Shown: positions 21,361-33,289 of the stretch, piece after piece | Layout: the number at the start of each line of letters is the position of its first letter | How positions within the stretch are numbered: position 1 is the stretch's first letter | From: Lonicera japonica | Taxonomy: Eukaryota > Streptophyta > Magnoliopsida > Dipsacales > Caprifoliaceae | Direction of reading: 5' to 3' | Assembly (NCBI GenBank): GCA_021464415.1 | Contig: CM038469.1 | Coordinates: 6,116,501 to 6,180,500 of the forward strand | DNA: 64,000 bases | Notes under the pieces: model-generated | The model's input: only the letters and a program-made list of their open reading frames with translations | The model's database searches: none | What the model was told of the DNA's origin: nothing | Position numbers and translations under genes: made by a program

Positions 21361-21879
21361 ATATCTATATAAGCATAAGGATATAATCCTTATTCAATTT
21401 TTTTTTCTTTCTTTCTTTTTCAAGGCTTTTCGCTTCTCTATCGCAGTGAAAGTGTGATCATCGAGGCTCCTAAAAGCAACCGCGATATTATAGACCATGA
21501 GGCCTTTCTAAAGCGTTGAGTCTCATATTCTCTTTTCGAAGAATATAGAGTCCCATCCTTGAGTAAATACCTGCGTAAATAATGCCTGCCAAGTTTAAAT
21601 AAGTGAATGCTTATCCCAACCATTAAAGGAAAGGCTTGACGAAGGGAAGAAGGTGCGGTAGGAGAAAGAAAACGCTTTCGGAGATTGAGATTTTTTTTTG
21701 TTTTTTATTGAAAAAGAAGGAGGCCGATATGGCATACAGTGCATCTTATCTAAAGGGAACGCATTTTTTCGACTGCTCCAACACTCATATGCCCTCACCT
21801 ATAAGGGGGTAGGCATTCTAGTGTGCTATAGATTCTTATCCAAGACTTGTATCATTTGATGATTCCATGTGAATTACTA

Positions 21880-22985
21880 TACATGGCTAAGCCTAATAAA
21901 AATGACCCACCTTATGGTGGTTGGGTCGGACAGATTGATTCCGGACCAATTAAACAACAATAGTGTATGATGGTGTAAATTAATAATCTAATTTACCCAA
22001 CCAACCACGAGCTGACACGTGGCCACCCAAGTCAACGACATGTTCTACTATAGCCAGAGGAGCTCAAAGAAGCTCTGTTCATTTAGCCTACGCAGATTTG
22101 GAGACCTAAACGAAGGAATTTGGCCGTTTCAGATCAAATTAGCCAGGTTCCACGCAATTCTGGACAGTTTGAAAAAGGGAGCTCGGAAGCTCCACTTGAA
22201 GGCCACCTGAAGGTCAGAGTAGAGCTCGAAAGCTCCTCCTAAAGACCAGAGTATGGGCGTGGGCCTAAAGACTTATTTTCGTGCTTCAAACTGCAAAGCT
22301 CGAATACCAAAGCTCTTCTGATGAACTTTGGAGCTCCCGTTAACCATTGTGTCAGAGAAAGCATGGACAGTATGGGCGACTACGACCAACTCTACTGGCG
22401 TAGCAGAGCATCCCTCAACTTCATTAAATGTTCACCCACTGCATGCAGAATACAAGAATTCAGGGAGAAGCAATGTCAGAAGTGGTGATGATCAGGGGAT
22501 GGCCACAACCTGCTCCTAGAGCTCATCTACACGTTTCCTTTATATATAGAGAGAATAATCAAGCATTTCAAAAGGGGGGAGAACAACTAGAAAAGAACAC
22601 TCCAACGACCAAGAACCTGCAAGCATTTACTACAAGTGTGAGATATAGAGAGATAGAGCTCCATAGCCCGCTTCGGAGCTCCTAAGTTAGAGAGATTAAA
22701 CTCTGGGTGGCTTAACCTTCCTCTTATTGTAATATTGCGATGATAAAATAGTTAGAGAGACTTTTGTGAGTTTGTAATACTTGCGAGTTTATTATAAATA
22801 CAAAGCAAACCGAGCTCCTAGCTCTATTCCACATGGGAGGATTAACCCATATTTTTATACAAGGCCAACCTTCTCTATAAATCGTTGACTCTCTTAAATT
22901 CAGTACATTTACTGCTCTAAGTAGTTGATATAATCATTTGACTGTGTTGTCTAAAATACCCTTCCAGATTTTAGCACCAACAGTG
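21880..22985. repeat. AGCTC-rich repetitive sequence, possibly an LTR fragment
   Basis: The word AGCTC occurs about 14 times between 22060 and 22830, often as inverted pairs such as GGAGCTCGGAAGCTCC and GAGCTCGAAAGCTCC. The right end, TTTTAGCACCAACAGTG, resembles the LTR end and primer-binding junction of some Ty3-gypsy elements. No matching left end or target duplication was found. Confidence 0.35.
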
Positions 22986-22989
22986 TCAA

Positions 22990-24250
22990 AGCAGCTCGAT
23001 CGTGTTCGAAATGAACAATAATGTGATATTTATGAAAATGAATGCAATGATATAAATGTGTTGTATGTGTAATTTAAATGGGAAAGGCAAGTTTATTACC
23101 TCTTGACGAACTTAAAAGAAATTTGTTATACAGAAATATTCAGCTTTTGGATCACTAGACCACCAGAATTCTTAGAAAGACCCCCAGAAACTCTAACAAG
23201 ACTATAATTTTAAAAATAGAAATTGTAAACATAATGGAGAGTGTGTGGGGATTGTAAATAAAAGAAATGAGGAATGAATGAGGCTATTTATGGCTAAAAT
23301 CAGGGAAAAGGGGAAGGTGCACACAAACCTAGGGCGAATTCCCTAGGAGTCCACCAACCTTAGTGGGTCCCACCAAGGTGCGCACCAACCATTAGGTGGG
23401 GCCCGCCCATTGGTTTTTCTAATCTCATTGTTTTTTGGTCTCGATTGATTTGACATTAGTTCGGTCAAGTTCTAAGACTTCTAAGTAGTGTTTCAGCGCT
23501 ACCGAACATTTTAAAAATTTCCTGACAAGCTTTAAATAAATCATGGAATTCCCAGATAAGTCCTGAAACTCCCGATAATGCATTCTGACAACCGGTTTGG
23601 CCCCAAAAAAGCATATGATGCCTAAAATGCATGATGACATAATTCTAAAGGCTTTGGGGGCCCTACGATCTTGTGATTATGTATTTGGTAATGCTGAAAC
23701 CGTGACTAGATTGGCCTAGTTAGTGGTTAAGCAAGGTTGATTAAAAAAAAATTTAGGGGGGGTGAGATCGTGGAATAAGAAGTCTACAATAGTGCCTTTG
23801 GCACAAATTCCCATTAGCCGCTATAATATCAACTAACATCCAATACGTAAGGTAATTAATGATTAATATTTTGTAAGGAAAAATCAGGATTTGATCCCTG
23901 ATTTCAAAAATTCTTAGGATACAATCCATCACTTATTTTTTAAAGGATGCAATCTATGTGGATATACTAGTTTACTGATACTATGAGATTAAGTCTTCGT
24001 TAGAAGTAATATCTTCGAATAATGTGACGCAAATATTATGAAGAACTATCTGCCCAAATGACTGCATCCTTTAAGAAAAAGTGAGTCGCATATTTTAAAA
24101 TTTTCATATAAGGTAAGGGTGTTGTGAGCAATTCGAAAACCGATCGAATTGAATCGATCCATTAAAAATCGAAACTGAAACGAAGAAACCATATATGTTT
24201 AATAACTATTATACATAACGACATTATTGATTTTAAGTTTTTTTTTCTTT
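22990..24250. other. Intergenic stretch
   Basis: No gene recognised. A short CCC/GGG-rich patch at 23310-23410 (GGTGGGGCCCGCCC, GGTCCCACCAAGG) stands out against the AT-rich background. Confidence 0.4.
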
Positions 24251-24251
24251 T

Positions 24252-24360
24252 TTTTTGAGTAATTGCACTCGGAGGGATTCGAATACGGGATCTCCCGCTA
24301 AATAAATTGTCCCTCATAAAGATCTAGTGAACCACTAGACCATTCCCATAAGGTTTTTAT
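24252..24360 (-). repeat. tRNA-derived SINE, minus strand
   Basis: On the minus strand, box A ATGGTCTAGTGGTTCAC and box B GTATTCGAATCCC lie about 45 bases apart, as in plant tRNA-derived SINEs. Ends not resolved. Confidence 0.5.
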
Positions 24361-24623
24361 TTTAAGTTAGTAATTGTAGTGGCTACTGGCTAGTAAGTAC
24401 TACTTGGTATTTTTTTTCTTTTAACCTAAACACAAAACAACAAACCATGGCAAAACATAGAACAAACTAAGGGGGCTACTGGCATTTTCGTGTTGGAGGG
24501 CAGCTAGCTTAAGGGGAGGGAAACCACTCAATTTAGCATACTATTGTAACCAGTCCAATTCCTGGCTAGCCAATAGGCAACTTAGTTTTTGGTTCTAGGA
24601 GCAAAATCGAAGGAAAAAACAGT

Positions 24624-25538
24624 GTTCTGAAAGGCGGCGCCTAGGCGGGCTAGGCGGCTGCCTGGGTGCCCCAATTAGTGCCTAGGCGGGTGATTAGGTG
24701 CCGGAATAAATTAGGCGGGCTGGGCGGGTCTAGGCAGATAGACCTTTTTTTTCCTGTTTTTAAGGAGCTGCATATTTCTCTTTTTATTAAAAAATTATCA
24801 TTTAAAAAAATGGATATAGTCTATCAACCACATAAATAAATTTATCTTTCATTCCTTCGATTGAGACAAAACCTTACCCAACAATTGCAAATTGCTAGAA
24901 GATGTTTAAGAAGAGCTCATTTTGACTAGTTATAAACACACCATGCTACCTTACTTCTTCAATCTTATCTTGAACTTTCTTCTTATTTTTCTTTTATTGT
25001 TACCTTTTCTTTTCACTAGCTTATTATTATTATTATTATTGTTGTTGTTGTTGTTGTTGTTGCTGCTGCTGCTGTTGTTGTTGTTGCTTAAAATAAATTG
25101 ATAATTTCAAATAAATGTGACCCCGTGTTCAATTATTTTTGAATAGTGAGCCCAGTGACTATATTTCACTTGTTTGTGCTTTATACAAGTATTATATACA
25201 ATTAGGGCTTGAATCTTCTCTTTATATTTTTTTCTTTGCAATTCTTAATTAATATGCTTGAATTTTGACATTCGCAGTTTGGTGGTATATTTGTTAATTG
25301 AACATTTGAACTTCTTTTTATGTTTATTTGAGTGCTATGTTTGATTTTATGATTTTTCAGTATTTTATTTTGTATATATAATTTTAAATATATTAAAAAT
25401 TAAAAAAAAAACCGCCTGGAGCCTAGTTGCTCTAGGCGCTAAGCGCTAGGTCACCGCGCTAGGTCTGTGTCCCGACTAGGCACTCTAGGCGTTAGGTGCT
25501 AGGTCACCGCTTTAGGTTCGACTAGCGCCTTTTAGAAC
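24624..25538. mobile_element. Non-autonomous DNA transposon with CTAGGCG subterminal repeats
   Basis: The terminal inverted repeat is GTTCTGAAAGGCG on the left, and GTTCTAAAAGGCG read inward from the right. The terminal 100 bases on both sides are packed with (G)CCTAGGCG-type words; the inside is AT-rich. The subterminal repeats and length (915 bp) suit a hAT-like element. No target duplication was visible, so superfamily is uncertain. Confidence 0.6.
25021..25088 (+). repeat. Compound trinucleotide microsatellite
   Basis: (TTA)n then (TTG)n, (CTG)n and (TTG)n in one block, inside the element at 24624-25538. Confidence 0.9.
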
Positions 25539-25983
25539 CTTTGGAAAAAGTACCACTATCAACCAACCTCCTAATAATAATAATAATAATAGTGTTAATA
25601 GTGCATAAATGGGTAGTTTTATCCAAAAAAATAAATGAATAACTTTGACCAAAAAAATAAATTAGTAGTAGTCACTTTTGGGCCAGCAGGTTATGTGATA
25701 TGCATTTATTGATATTAATTGATGTATATATATAAAGTATAAACAGAATAAATCTGAACAAATTTTTTTGGTTAGGTTTAAATTCAATTCGAATTTCGGT
25801 GTACCTAATTTCTGTCTGAGTAGAAACTGAAAATACACCTATTATGAAGGACTGGATTCGAAAAGGCCTAATTTTTTTAATTTTTTTTTAAAGAAAATAG
25901 AAAAAGACCATGGTTTAAATTGTCAAATTCTTAGTGTAAATTATAAACGGAAGTTCAAAATTAACAAGCTGGCGCGTAACAAC

Positions 25984-26307
25984 TATATAACGAATATATA
26001 GAAAGAGAGAGAGAGAGTTGTCGTTAATATAGGAAGGAAAGAGTAGTAGTGAAAAATCCCCGAAATGGCCGCTCAACCCTCCCTTATTCCCAAAATTCTA
26101 TCTCCCAAACAAACCCTAATCTCTCCCTTTCTCTCTCTCTCTCTCTCCCTTTCTCCAAATACCCTAAATCCCCTTTTCTTTGCATTTTTCTGGGTTATCA
26201 TTTTTTCTTGGTATTTAGAATTTGCCCTGTTCCACCTAGATTGATTTAGAATCCTGATCACCAACACTAAATACATTGCGGATTCAAGCCATTCCCTTTA
26301 GATTCAA
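25984..26307 (+). promoter_or_regulatory. Promoter and 5'UTR exon of the unknown gene at 27468
   Basis: TATATAA at 25984, a (GA)n tract at about 26003, then a CT-rich leader containing AAACCCTAA and ending at 26307 with donor GTAAGT. The acceptor CTCACAACACAG ends at 27413. The implied 5'UTR intron is 26308-27413. The leader holds an upstream ATG (26065) opening a 59-codon frame that closes at 26244. Confidence 0.5.
26065..26244 (+). other. Upstream ORF (59 codons) in the 5'UTR exon
   Basis: ATG at 26065-26067 opens MAAQPSLIPKILSPKQ, a Ser/Leu-rich stretch and a hydrophobic segment, closing with TGA at 26242-26244, before the predicted donor. It may reduce translation of the main frame or be incidental. 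A second tiny upstream frame (MVQVLS) lies at 27435-27455. Confidence 0.3.
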
Positions 26308-26779
26308 GTAAGTTTCAATTCCTTGTACCCTTTTTTATGTTTGTTATGATTTTGTCATGTTACCATTGTGTTTGAACAAAACCCACAATATACCCAGTAT
26401 CAAAACCTGTGTAGTATTTGTAATGATATTTTTCTTTTGGGTTTTGGTGGTTTTTTCTGAAATTGGGTATGTTTTAGTTTTAGGAAAGGAATTGACATGC
26501 GGGAATTCAAGGTCTTGATATTAATTGTGAGACTATCTGTGAATATTCCTATTTATGCAAGAAAAAGGAAAGAAAGAAAGAAAAGGAAATCGTCGAGTAA
26601 TTAGTGTTGAATAATCTAATAAACATATGAGACAAAAGAAAGATAGCATGGTGTCAAATTGGGATGATTTTATGTTTTTAATGAAGCATAATTTGGGCAA
26701 CCTATCAAATTCTAAATGCGTGTTACCAAATTGTGAGGTTCAAGAAATACTATGCAATTGTGTTGCCTAAAAAAAGACA

Positions 26780-26890
26780 ATATTCGAGCGCAAGGGATTG
26801 TTTAAGCGGTAAAGGACTCCCACTCGGTCTCAGGGTTGAGTCTCATAAGCTGCACGTGCAAAGTTTATCCCCCTCGATACAGAACCAGGA
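26780..26890 (+). repeat. Probable SINE fragment in the 5'UTR intron
   Basis: Box-A-like GATTGTTTAAGCGGTAAAGG and box-B-like CAGGGTTGAGTCTC, about 30 bases apart. No target duplication located. Confidence 0.4.
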
Positions 26891-27467
26891 AACCGTATAT
26901 ATATTCATAAATTTTCGCACATCCAAAACTATTCCACTGTACCATCAAATTTTCTGTTAGGCAAAGCTTGCAAACATTTTGAGATTTGTCATTTTTCTTA
27001 AAATTTATTATCATACTAGAATCATCCGAATATATGGATTATGGCTAGGTTGATACATTTGGACAATGCTGCTTGGAATGGAACAAATAAGCCAGCCAAA
27101 ATTCTATCTCCTCAAAAAAGAAAACCCTAATTCCTCTCTTTGCCTTAAATCTCTTTGATGTTTGTTTCCTAGGAAAGGGATGAGAAAACAAGAAACATCC
27201 TTATACAAAGGCTTTAAGTTGCATTCTCTTTCCAAAATTTGTATAAACTGGAATTACTTTTACTCTGATATGCCAAGTACTTGTTTGTACTCCATTCTAC
27301 TAGCATGTATCTTGAACTACATAACAAGTGGTTTGTTTGCCCATTTCATAGGTCTCTTATATTGTCCATGTTCCAACTGTAAATTGATTAGATTATATTT
27401 TCTCACAACACAGCTTACAACTTTATTCGTTGAGATGGTACAAGTACTTTCTTGAATCCGACAAGCA

Positions 27468-28222
27468 ATGGAAAATGAAAAAGGGACTGGAAGTACTAAG
27501 GATTCAAAAACACATCCTGAGGCTACCAGCAATGGTGGTGATCCACATACTAAATCTAAAAAAAGGGGCTTATCTCGTTCCTCTTCGTCTTCTTCCTCCT
27601 CCTCCACCTCTTCTAATCCGTTGGATCTAGACGAAAAGAATGCTCCCGATCAACCTGAGTGGAGCATGGTAAGCGCATCCCCACGTAGTGGAACAGGGCC
27701 ACTATCATCATCAGAAATTTTAGCTAACACCCCCGATTGGAATGCATCCCCAAGAACATCGCCTCCCCTTCAAACGATGGATCGACCCACGAGCTACGAC
27801 CCGAACCGGATTCCATCATCGGTTTTCAATAACAGAAACACCTCACCTATGGACTGGAGCGTGGCTTCAAACGAGTCATTGTTCAGTATTCATATGGGGA
27901 ACAACAGTTTCAATAGAGATCATGCTTTGTTGGGCAAATCCGGGGAGTTAACGAGGCCCGAGGAGTGGAATAACTCTCCCTCTGGTGATTTTAGTAACTT
28001 ACCGACCTTGCCTACTGTGATTGAAACACATAATGAGCGAGCGAGTATGAAGGACTCTGAAGAAGAGGAAAACGAGACCCCAAAGATGGGGTCGAAGAAA
28101 TTTGGCGGAGATGATAACAAGGAGAAGACGCCTAAAGTAGAGGTGCCACATGTTTTAGCAAGCCCTCCTCGCCTTTCTGATGACAGTGGTAACAGCAGCA
28201 AATCTTTTGCTTTCCCAGTGTA

Positions 28223-28266
<44 letters not shown>

Positions 28267-29191
28267 CACGTGCACATATGCGTGCAAGCGCAAATCTTTT
28301 GCTCATACGGATAGTTTTCTAAAGTGAGCTTGCACCGAGTCCTTTACTGTGCAGCACAAAATCTAGTATTCAAACTTTGAAGAACAAAGAGAAAAGTGTG
28401 TCCTTGAGTTTTTCTAGTGAGGCGTGTTTGTATTTGTTGGGAAAGAAAATGCAAAAATAGTTCTCCATATTTAATGCTCATTTGCTCAAGATTTTCTGCT
28501 TTCCTAGTATCATAAATTGATAATTTCACAATTAGAATTCAAGTATTAGCAAAGGAGTTAGCATCGTGTGACTCGAACTGGTATAAATTTGGTATGTGAA
28601 TTGACCAACTTAGAGTTACTGGAAAGCACAAAAACTGCAAACCAAAAAAGCACCTCTAGCATATTTCTACAATAATTTGGAGAAAAACTAGCATCCATTA
28701 TTCTGTTGCCATGCTGTCCTTTGTTAATCACTACTCTTTTATTTGTCTTAACCCGTCAGCTTTAAAACGCTAATTTCAATGGAATCAGTAGTCAAGAACA
28801 AAACTTACATTGTTAAAATAAAACGACAGTCTAAAAGTCTCTTCCTTTTTCTGCAATAACAAGAAAATCCCCCACCCGTCTCTTCCTTTTACTACAATTA
28901 CAGTCAAGAACAAAACTACTTAGCTACCATGAGATTTGGTACATCAATCTTAGAAATACATTTTGACTCATAGTTTAGCATTGGGAATTCATCTGTCATC
29001 TCAGATTGGCAGGTGGTGATGGCTCAGTGAAGCCAGTACCTGAGACTCCACATCGGCCAGCTCAACCGCATCCACAGCAAAAGCCAGAGCCAGAGTCAAA
29101 GCCAGAGCCGAGCCCACAAGCTGCTGGAGCCACTCCAGCTCCACAGAACAAATGGTTCTCTTGCTTCTCTTGTTGCCCACTCTGCTGTTGA
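27468..29191 (+). CDS. Plant-specific Ser-rich protein of unknown function with Cys-rich C-terminus
   Basis: Two coding exons: 27468-28219 and 29005-29191. The joining intron has donor GTACTC and acceptor CATCTCAG and splits one Val codon. The product is 312 residues. Visible features: basic KSKKRGLSR then a nine-Ser run near residue 38, several W-containing repeats with Ser/Pro (EWSMVSASP, DWNASPRTSP, DWSVASNESLFSIHMGN), an acidic patch (DSEEEENE), a Pro/Glu-rich stretch (QQKPEPESKPEPSP) and the tail NKWFSCFSCCPLCC. The Cys-rich tail could be a palmitoylation site for membrane attachment; this is inference. The ASNESLFSIHMGN block looks like a conserved signature of a plant-only family I cannot name. 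No signal peptide or enzyme motif. A long CT repeat sits directly after the exon 1 donor. Confidence 0.75.
28228..28263 (+). repeat. (CT)n microsatellite beside a splice donor
   Basis: About 18 CT units start eight bases into the intron after the donor at 28220. Length variation here could affect splicing of the unknown gene. Confidence 0.85.
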
Positions 29192-29603
29192 GAGATAAAG
29201 TGTGATGATCCAACGAAACCATTTCTTGTCTTATAAAGAATCAGTGAATCTTCTTCTTCCTCTTCATTCCCAATACCCCCGCTGACTGTTTTGCGAGGTT
29301 GGTTCAAAATTATTCAAATGAAATTAATGAGGATGATAGGCTAAAATTGCCAGTGATGGGAGATTTTGGGTGCAATTATATATATATGTACATGTATATA
29401 TTTATTATATATGTATATCTGAGGGGCTTAGACAAACTTAGAAATACTATTTAGCTATGTGTCTTCTTCACATGTATATTATTTGTTTTAAGTTTGTCTT
29501 GTGCAACTCTTGATATGAATTGAGTTTTCTCACATTATATGTATATATGTGATAAGGATGATGGTGGTATAGTAATGGATCACTCCCTCTTTCTTTACTT
29601 TTT

Positions 29604-30313
29604 GGCCTCGTTTGATTCGGGTATTAAAAAGTGGGATGGGATTATTAATACCACTTTTTTTATAATACCTTGTTTGATTCGCACAAATGTGCTGGGATTA
29701 CTAATACCGGTACTAACTTAATACCACTCTTTGTGCTATAATTTAATACCAGGGGGGAGGTGGTATTGTTTATCCAGGATTAAGAAAAATGAACCATATA
29801 TTTTCAAAAATGCCATTACTACTACTACTATATTATTATTATTATTATTTTAATTTATTTTTAAAAAAAAATTTAAAATTTTTTTAAAATTTTTTTTAAA
29901 ATTTTTTTTAAAATTTTTTTTAAATTTTTTTTAAATTTTTTTTTAAAATTTTTTTAAAAATTTTTTTAAAAATTTTTTTAAAAATTTTTTTTAAAATTTT
30001 TTTTAAAATTTTTTTTAAAATTTTTTTTAAAATTTTTTTTAAAATTTTTTTTAAAATTTTTTTTTAAATTTTTTTTAAAATTTTTTTTTAAAAATTTTAA
30101 TTTTTTTTTTATTTTGTTAGTCCAAAATATAATCTCGTATACAAGTTACAGAACTAAACATGGTATTAATATCAACATGAGATATCCCAGTATTAATACT
30201 GTATGAATCAAACAGGGTATTGGTATTAAATTAATACCAGGATTAATAATCCAGTACTATTAATACTGGTATTATTAATCCCACTGATCCTAATCCCTGA
30301 ATCAAACGAGGCC
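29604..30313. mobile_element. Tourist-like MITE (PIF/Harbinger type), copy 1, 710 bp
   Basis: The terminal inverted repeat starts GGCCTCGTTTGATTC on both ends, flanked by a 3-bp TTT duplication (29601-29603, 30314-30316). The arms are long and largely self-complementary, with many GGTATTAATA/TATTAATACC words. The centre (about 29860-30110) is an array of T7-9 A3-5 blocks with a period of about 12. A second copy, in opposite orientation, lies at 48504-49095. Confidence 0.85.
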
Positions 30314-30907
30314 TTTGGGTTTCCAGGAACCTTAGATGTTTGGTTCTTTCTTCTTTGTTTCATTGAAAATGATAGTTTTACCGGAATGTATAACCCACCA
30401 ATATCTGGTATGAATATATGTTAAATGAAACCGTTAAGTGTAACATTGGTCTTATTTTAAAATATTAATAATTCTCCCTTGTGTTATAATGTTAATATTT
30501 TTGTCAACATGAAAAATATAAAATACCTATATTTTATATTTTTCCGAGCAAATATTATTATAATAGCGGGTGAAAGTTAAATTTGGGATCTCTAGATTAC
30601 TGGATCCACCCTCTTTATTAATCCTCTATTGAACAACCATACTTTTAATGTGGGGCTATTGATTAATGTCAACTATTCCCAACAATCATCTTTGGCTTCT
30701 CTGGGTTGCTACCGGCATTATTCTTCAAGCTTTGGATTTTTTCTTTGTGCAGGATCCGGAGAGATTGGAGGAGTACCTATGATACCACTTGTTTAGCCCG
30801 CGCATCCACACTTGTATCGATATTGTCCTCATCTAAAACACTTTTGAACCACAAGTGTGAGGTTTTAACTTAAGGGATTCGATATTAATTAGTAGATCCA
30901 CACCAAC

Positions 30908-31168
30908 GCTTCCAGCATGGGACTATTGATTTGAACCAATTAGTCCCAATCGAAAAAAAAAAATGACACTATTTTTATAATTGGTAAAAATCAAACATAA
31001 GATTTTCCGATTCGAAGGGTATCTATCACCACACCTATGCTTCCAGCATGGGACTATTGATTTGAACCAATTAGTCCCAATCAAAAAAAAATTAACACTA
31101 GTTTTACAATTGGTAAAACTCAAACATAAGATTTTCCGATTCGAATGGCATCTATCACCGGAACAACT
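30908..31168. repeat. Tandem duplication, 131-bp unit
   Basis: GCTTCCAGCATGGGACTATT recurs with a 131-base offset (30908 and 31039). The following GATTTGAACCAATTAGTCCC and ATAAGATTTTCCGATTCGAA words are also repeated. Likely part of an older repetitive element that begins before 30600. Confidence 0.8.
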
Positions 31169-31645
31169 CAGTCACTCGACAATATATAATCATTTGTTGC
31201 ATTTTATGAGCCAGATAAATGGTCTTTATTGGTTAAAGGACAGATACACTAATTAGGAAAGTCTTCTCACAATTCTTTAACACTTTATAATCATAGAAAT
31301 CAATCTTATAGGTGAGTTGGCTGCTAAATGATTGTGAATTCCTTGTTTAATTTTATATTGAAGGAAACAAACCTACCTCATATTATTGGAGTATTATACA
31401 TGTTGCTTGTGCTTCTCATTTAAGAATCCATTAATTCCATACAGTATTTTTTTAGTAATATGCGACAGGGATTGCTCTGTTTTTATAACTTTTATGTTAA
31501 AATATCTATATCATATATATATGACACATGTTCAGGGATTTCGTACAGACACAAAAATTATTAATGATTTACTGTCTCGCACCGAGAAAAAACATCAAAA
31601 TACTAAAGAGGGGGATGGAGGTGGGGCAAGGGTTGCACTCATAGC

Positions 31646-32621
31646 TAGGGGTGTTTTCGGTTTCGATCGGGGTAGAAATCAAGGTACCCCAAACCCAAAC
31701 TAAATATAAAAGTTCAGTTTCGGTTCGGTTCGGTTTTTAAATCTTCGAAGCCCAAACTCGAACCAAACTTTTCGGTTCGGTTTCGGTTCGGTTTTATTCG
31801 GTTTTGACGTATGTTTTTTTTTTAAAATCAATTTAACATAAAAATATAATACTAATACTAATAGTAATGTAATAATTATTTATATTCAAATTAAAGTGAT
31901 TATCTTTTAGAAACAATGAGCAACATATAAATACCATATTTTATATTTAATTACAATTTTATTTGTACATTTATAAGAATGAAACACATTAAATAAAATG
32001 ATGAATTATTTTTCTATTATGTATGTGATAAAAAAATCTTAGTATTATGTAGTTAATTAAATAATAAAGGCACGCGCAAATGACTATTTTTTTAAGATTA
32101 TCATATTCAAATTAAAGTGATTATCTTTTAGAAAAAAGGAGCAACATATAAATACCATATTTTATATTTAATTACAATTTTATTTGTACATTTATAAGAA
32201 TGAAACACATTAAATAAAATGATGAATTATTTTTCTATTATGTATGTGATAAAAAAATCTTAGTATTATGTAGTTAATTAAATAATAAAGGCACGCGCAA
32301 ATGACTATTTTTTTAAGATTATCATAATATGTAATTAATAAGAAATATATTCTTATAAAAATGTTATCTTTTTTGTATTATAGTATAATTAAAGTGTGCC
32401 CTTAAAATATATATTAACATTTTTTTTCTTATACATAATTTGGTTCGGTTCGGTTTAGTTCGATTTTAGACTAGCTTACCCCAAACCCGAACCAAACTTT
32501 TCGGTTTCAGTTCGGTTTTCTTGTTTTCGGTTTCGGTTTTTTTTCGGTTCGGGATTTTACAGTTCGGTCCGGATCGGTTCGGTTCGTTCGGTCGGTTTTC
32601 GGATTGACTTTAACACCCCTA
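31646..32621. mobile_element. hAT-type element, 976 bp, with internal duplication
   Basis: Terminal inverted repeat TAGGGGTGTT / AACACCCCTA with a perfect 8-bp target duplication CTCATAGC (31638-31645, 32622-32629). Subterminal regions are runs of CGGTTCGGTT. The AT-rich interior holds a 221-bp tandem duplication (units start at 31884 and 32105) that is almost identical, including AAGGCACGCGCAAATGAC. No transposase. Confidence 0.9.
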
Positions 32622-32639
32622 CTCATAGCCATGAAAAAT

Positions 32640-33284
32640 ACACTTACTTACAATTAAGCATTATTACATTTTCTTAATGTAAAAAATTACTAATTATCTT
32701 ATTATACATGTATAAATTATGCTTTTAGATTAGTTTTATATAACATTAGAAGACAAGCTTGATTCGTATAACACCAAATAAATGTGTAATAATTGTATTA
32801 CAAAAAACCAAAAAAAAATAAAAAAATAGAGTGTATCTCAACTGTATGGCTCATACGAGCATGTGTGACACGTTTGGACATTTTTGTTTTTTCAAAAGGG
32901 TGTGCCTCACCCATATGGCTCATTTGGAAAAAAAATTTCTTTTCATTCCCGAGCATGTTTAGACTAATATTACCCAAACAGGTGTGACTTATTCATACGG
33001 CTAATTTTTTTAGGGTGATTTTAAATGTACCATTTTAATTAATCTTTTCACCCCACCTAAAACTTAAATTTTAGCAATTTAACCCTAAACCCAACTTGTA
33101 AACTCACCGAATCACTTTTACACCTGTAGCTAACGTTGGTTTTATTTTCTTTCCTTTTTATTTTTATTCAAATTTTCCTAACTCATTTTCTTCTCTTCAT
33201 TAATTTTCTTACTTTTTATTAATGAAAATGTACAAGAATCGAGATTCCAAAATTTCAAATCAAATACAAACTTTTAGTGTAATA
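32640..33284. other. Intergenic AT-rich stretch
   Basis: Three loosely related words (GTGTGACACG, GTGTGCCTCACCCATATGGC, GTGTGACTTATTCATACGGC) recur near 32863, 32900 and 32983. No gene found. Confidence 0.4.
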
Positions 33285-33289
33285 TTTTT

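Larger units (their letters stand above)
19640..21850. other. Possible mitochondrial-DNA-like insertion split by a solo LTR
   Basis: Sequence on both sides of the solo LTR (19640-19760 and 21366-21850) differs from the neighbourhood. It is less AT-rich, with words such as GTGATCTCAAGGCCCCATGG, GAAAGAAAACGCTTTCGG and GAACGCATTTTTTCGAC that resemble non-coding plant mitochondrial DNA. Rejoined across the LTR the text is continuous. This is impression only; a search against plant mitochondrial genomes would decide. Confidence 0.3.

Noticed and set aside
26049..26276. Sense and antisense open frames around the CT repeat at 26120-26150
   Set aside because: They arise from the CT microsatellite in the leader. 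Only the ATG-started upstream frame 26065-26244 is kept, and only as a low-confidence uORF.
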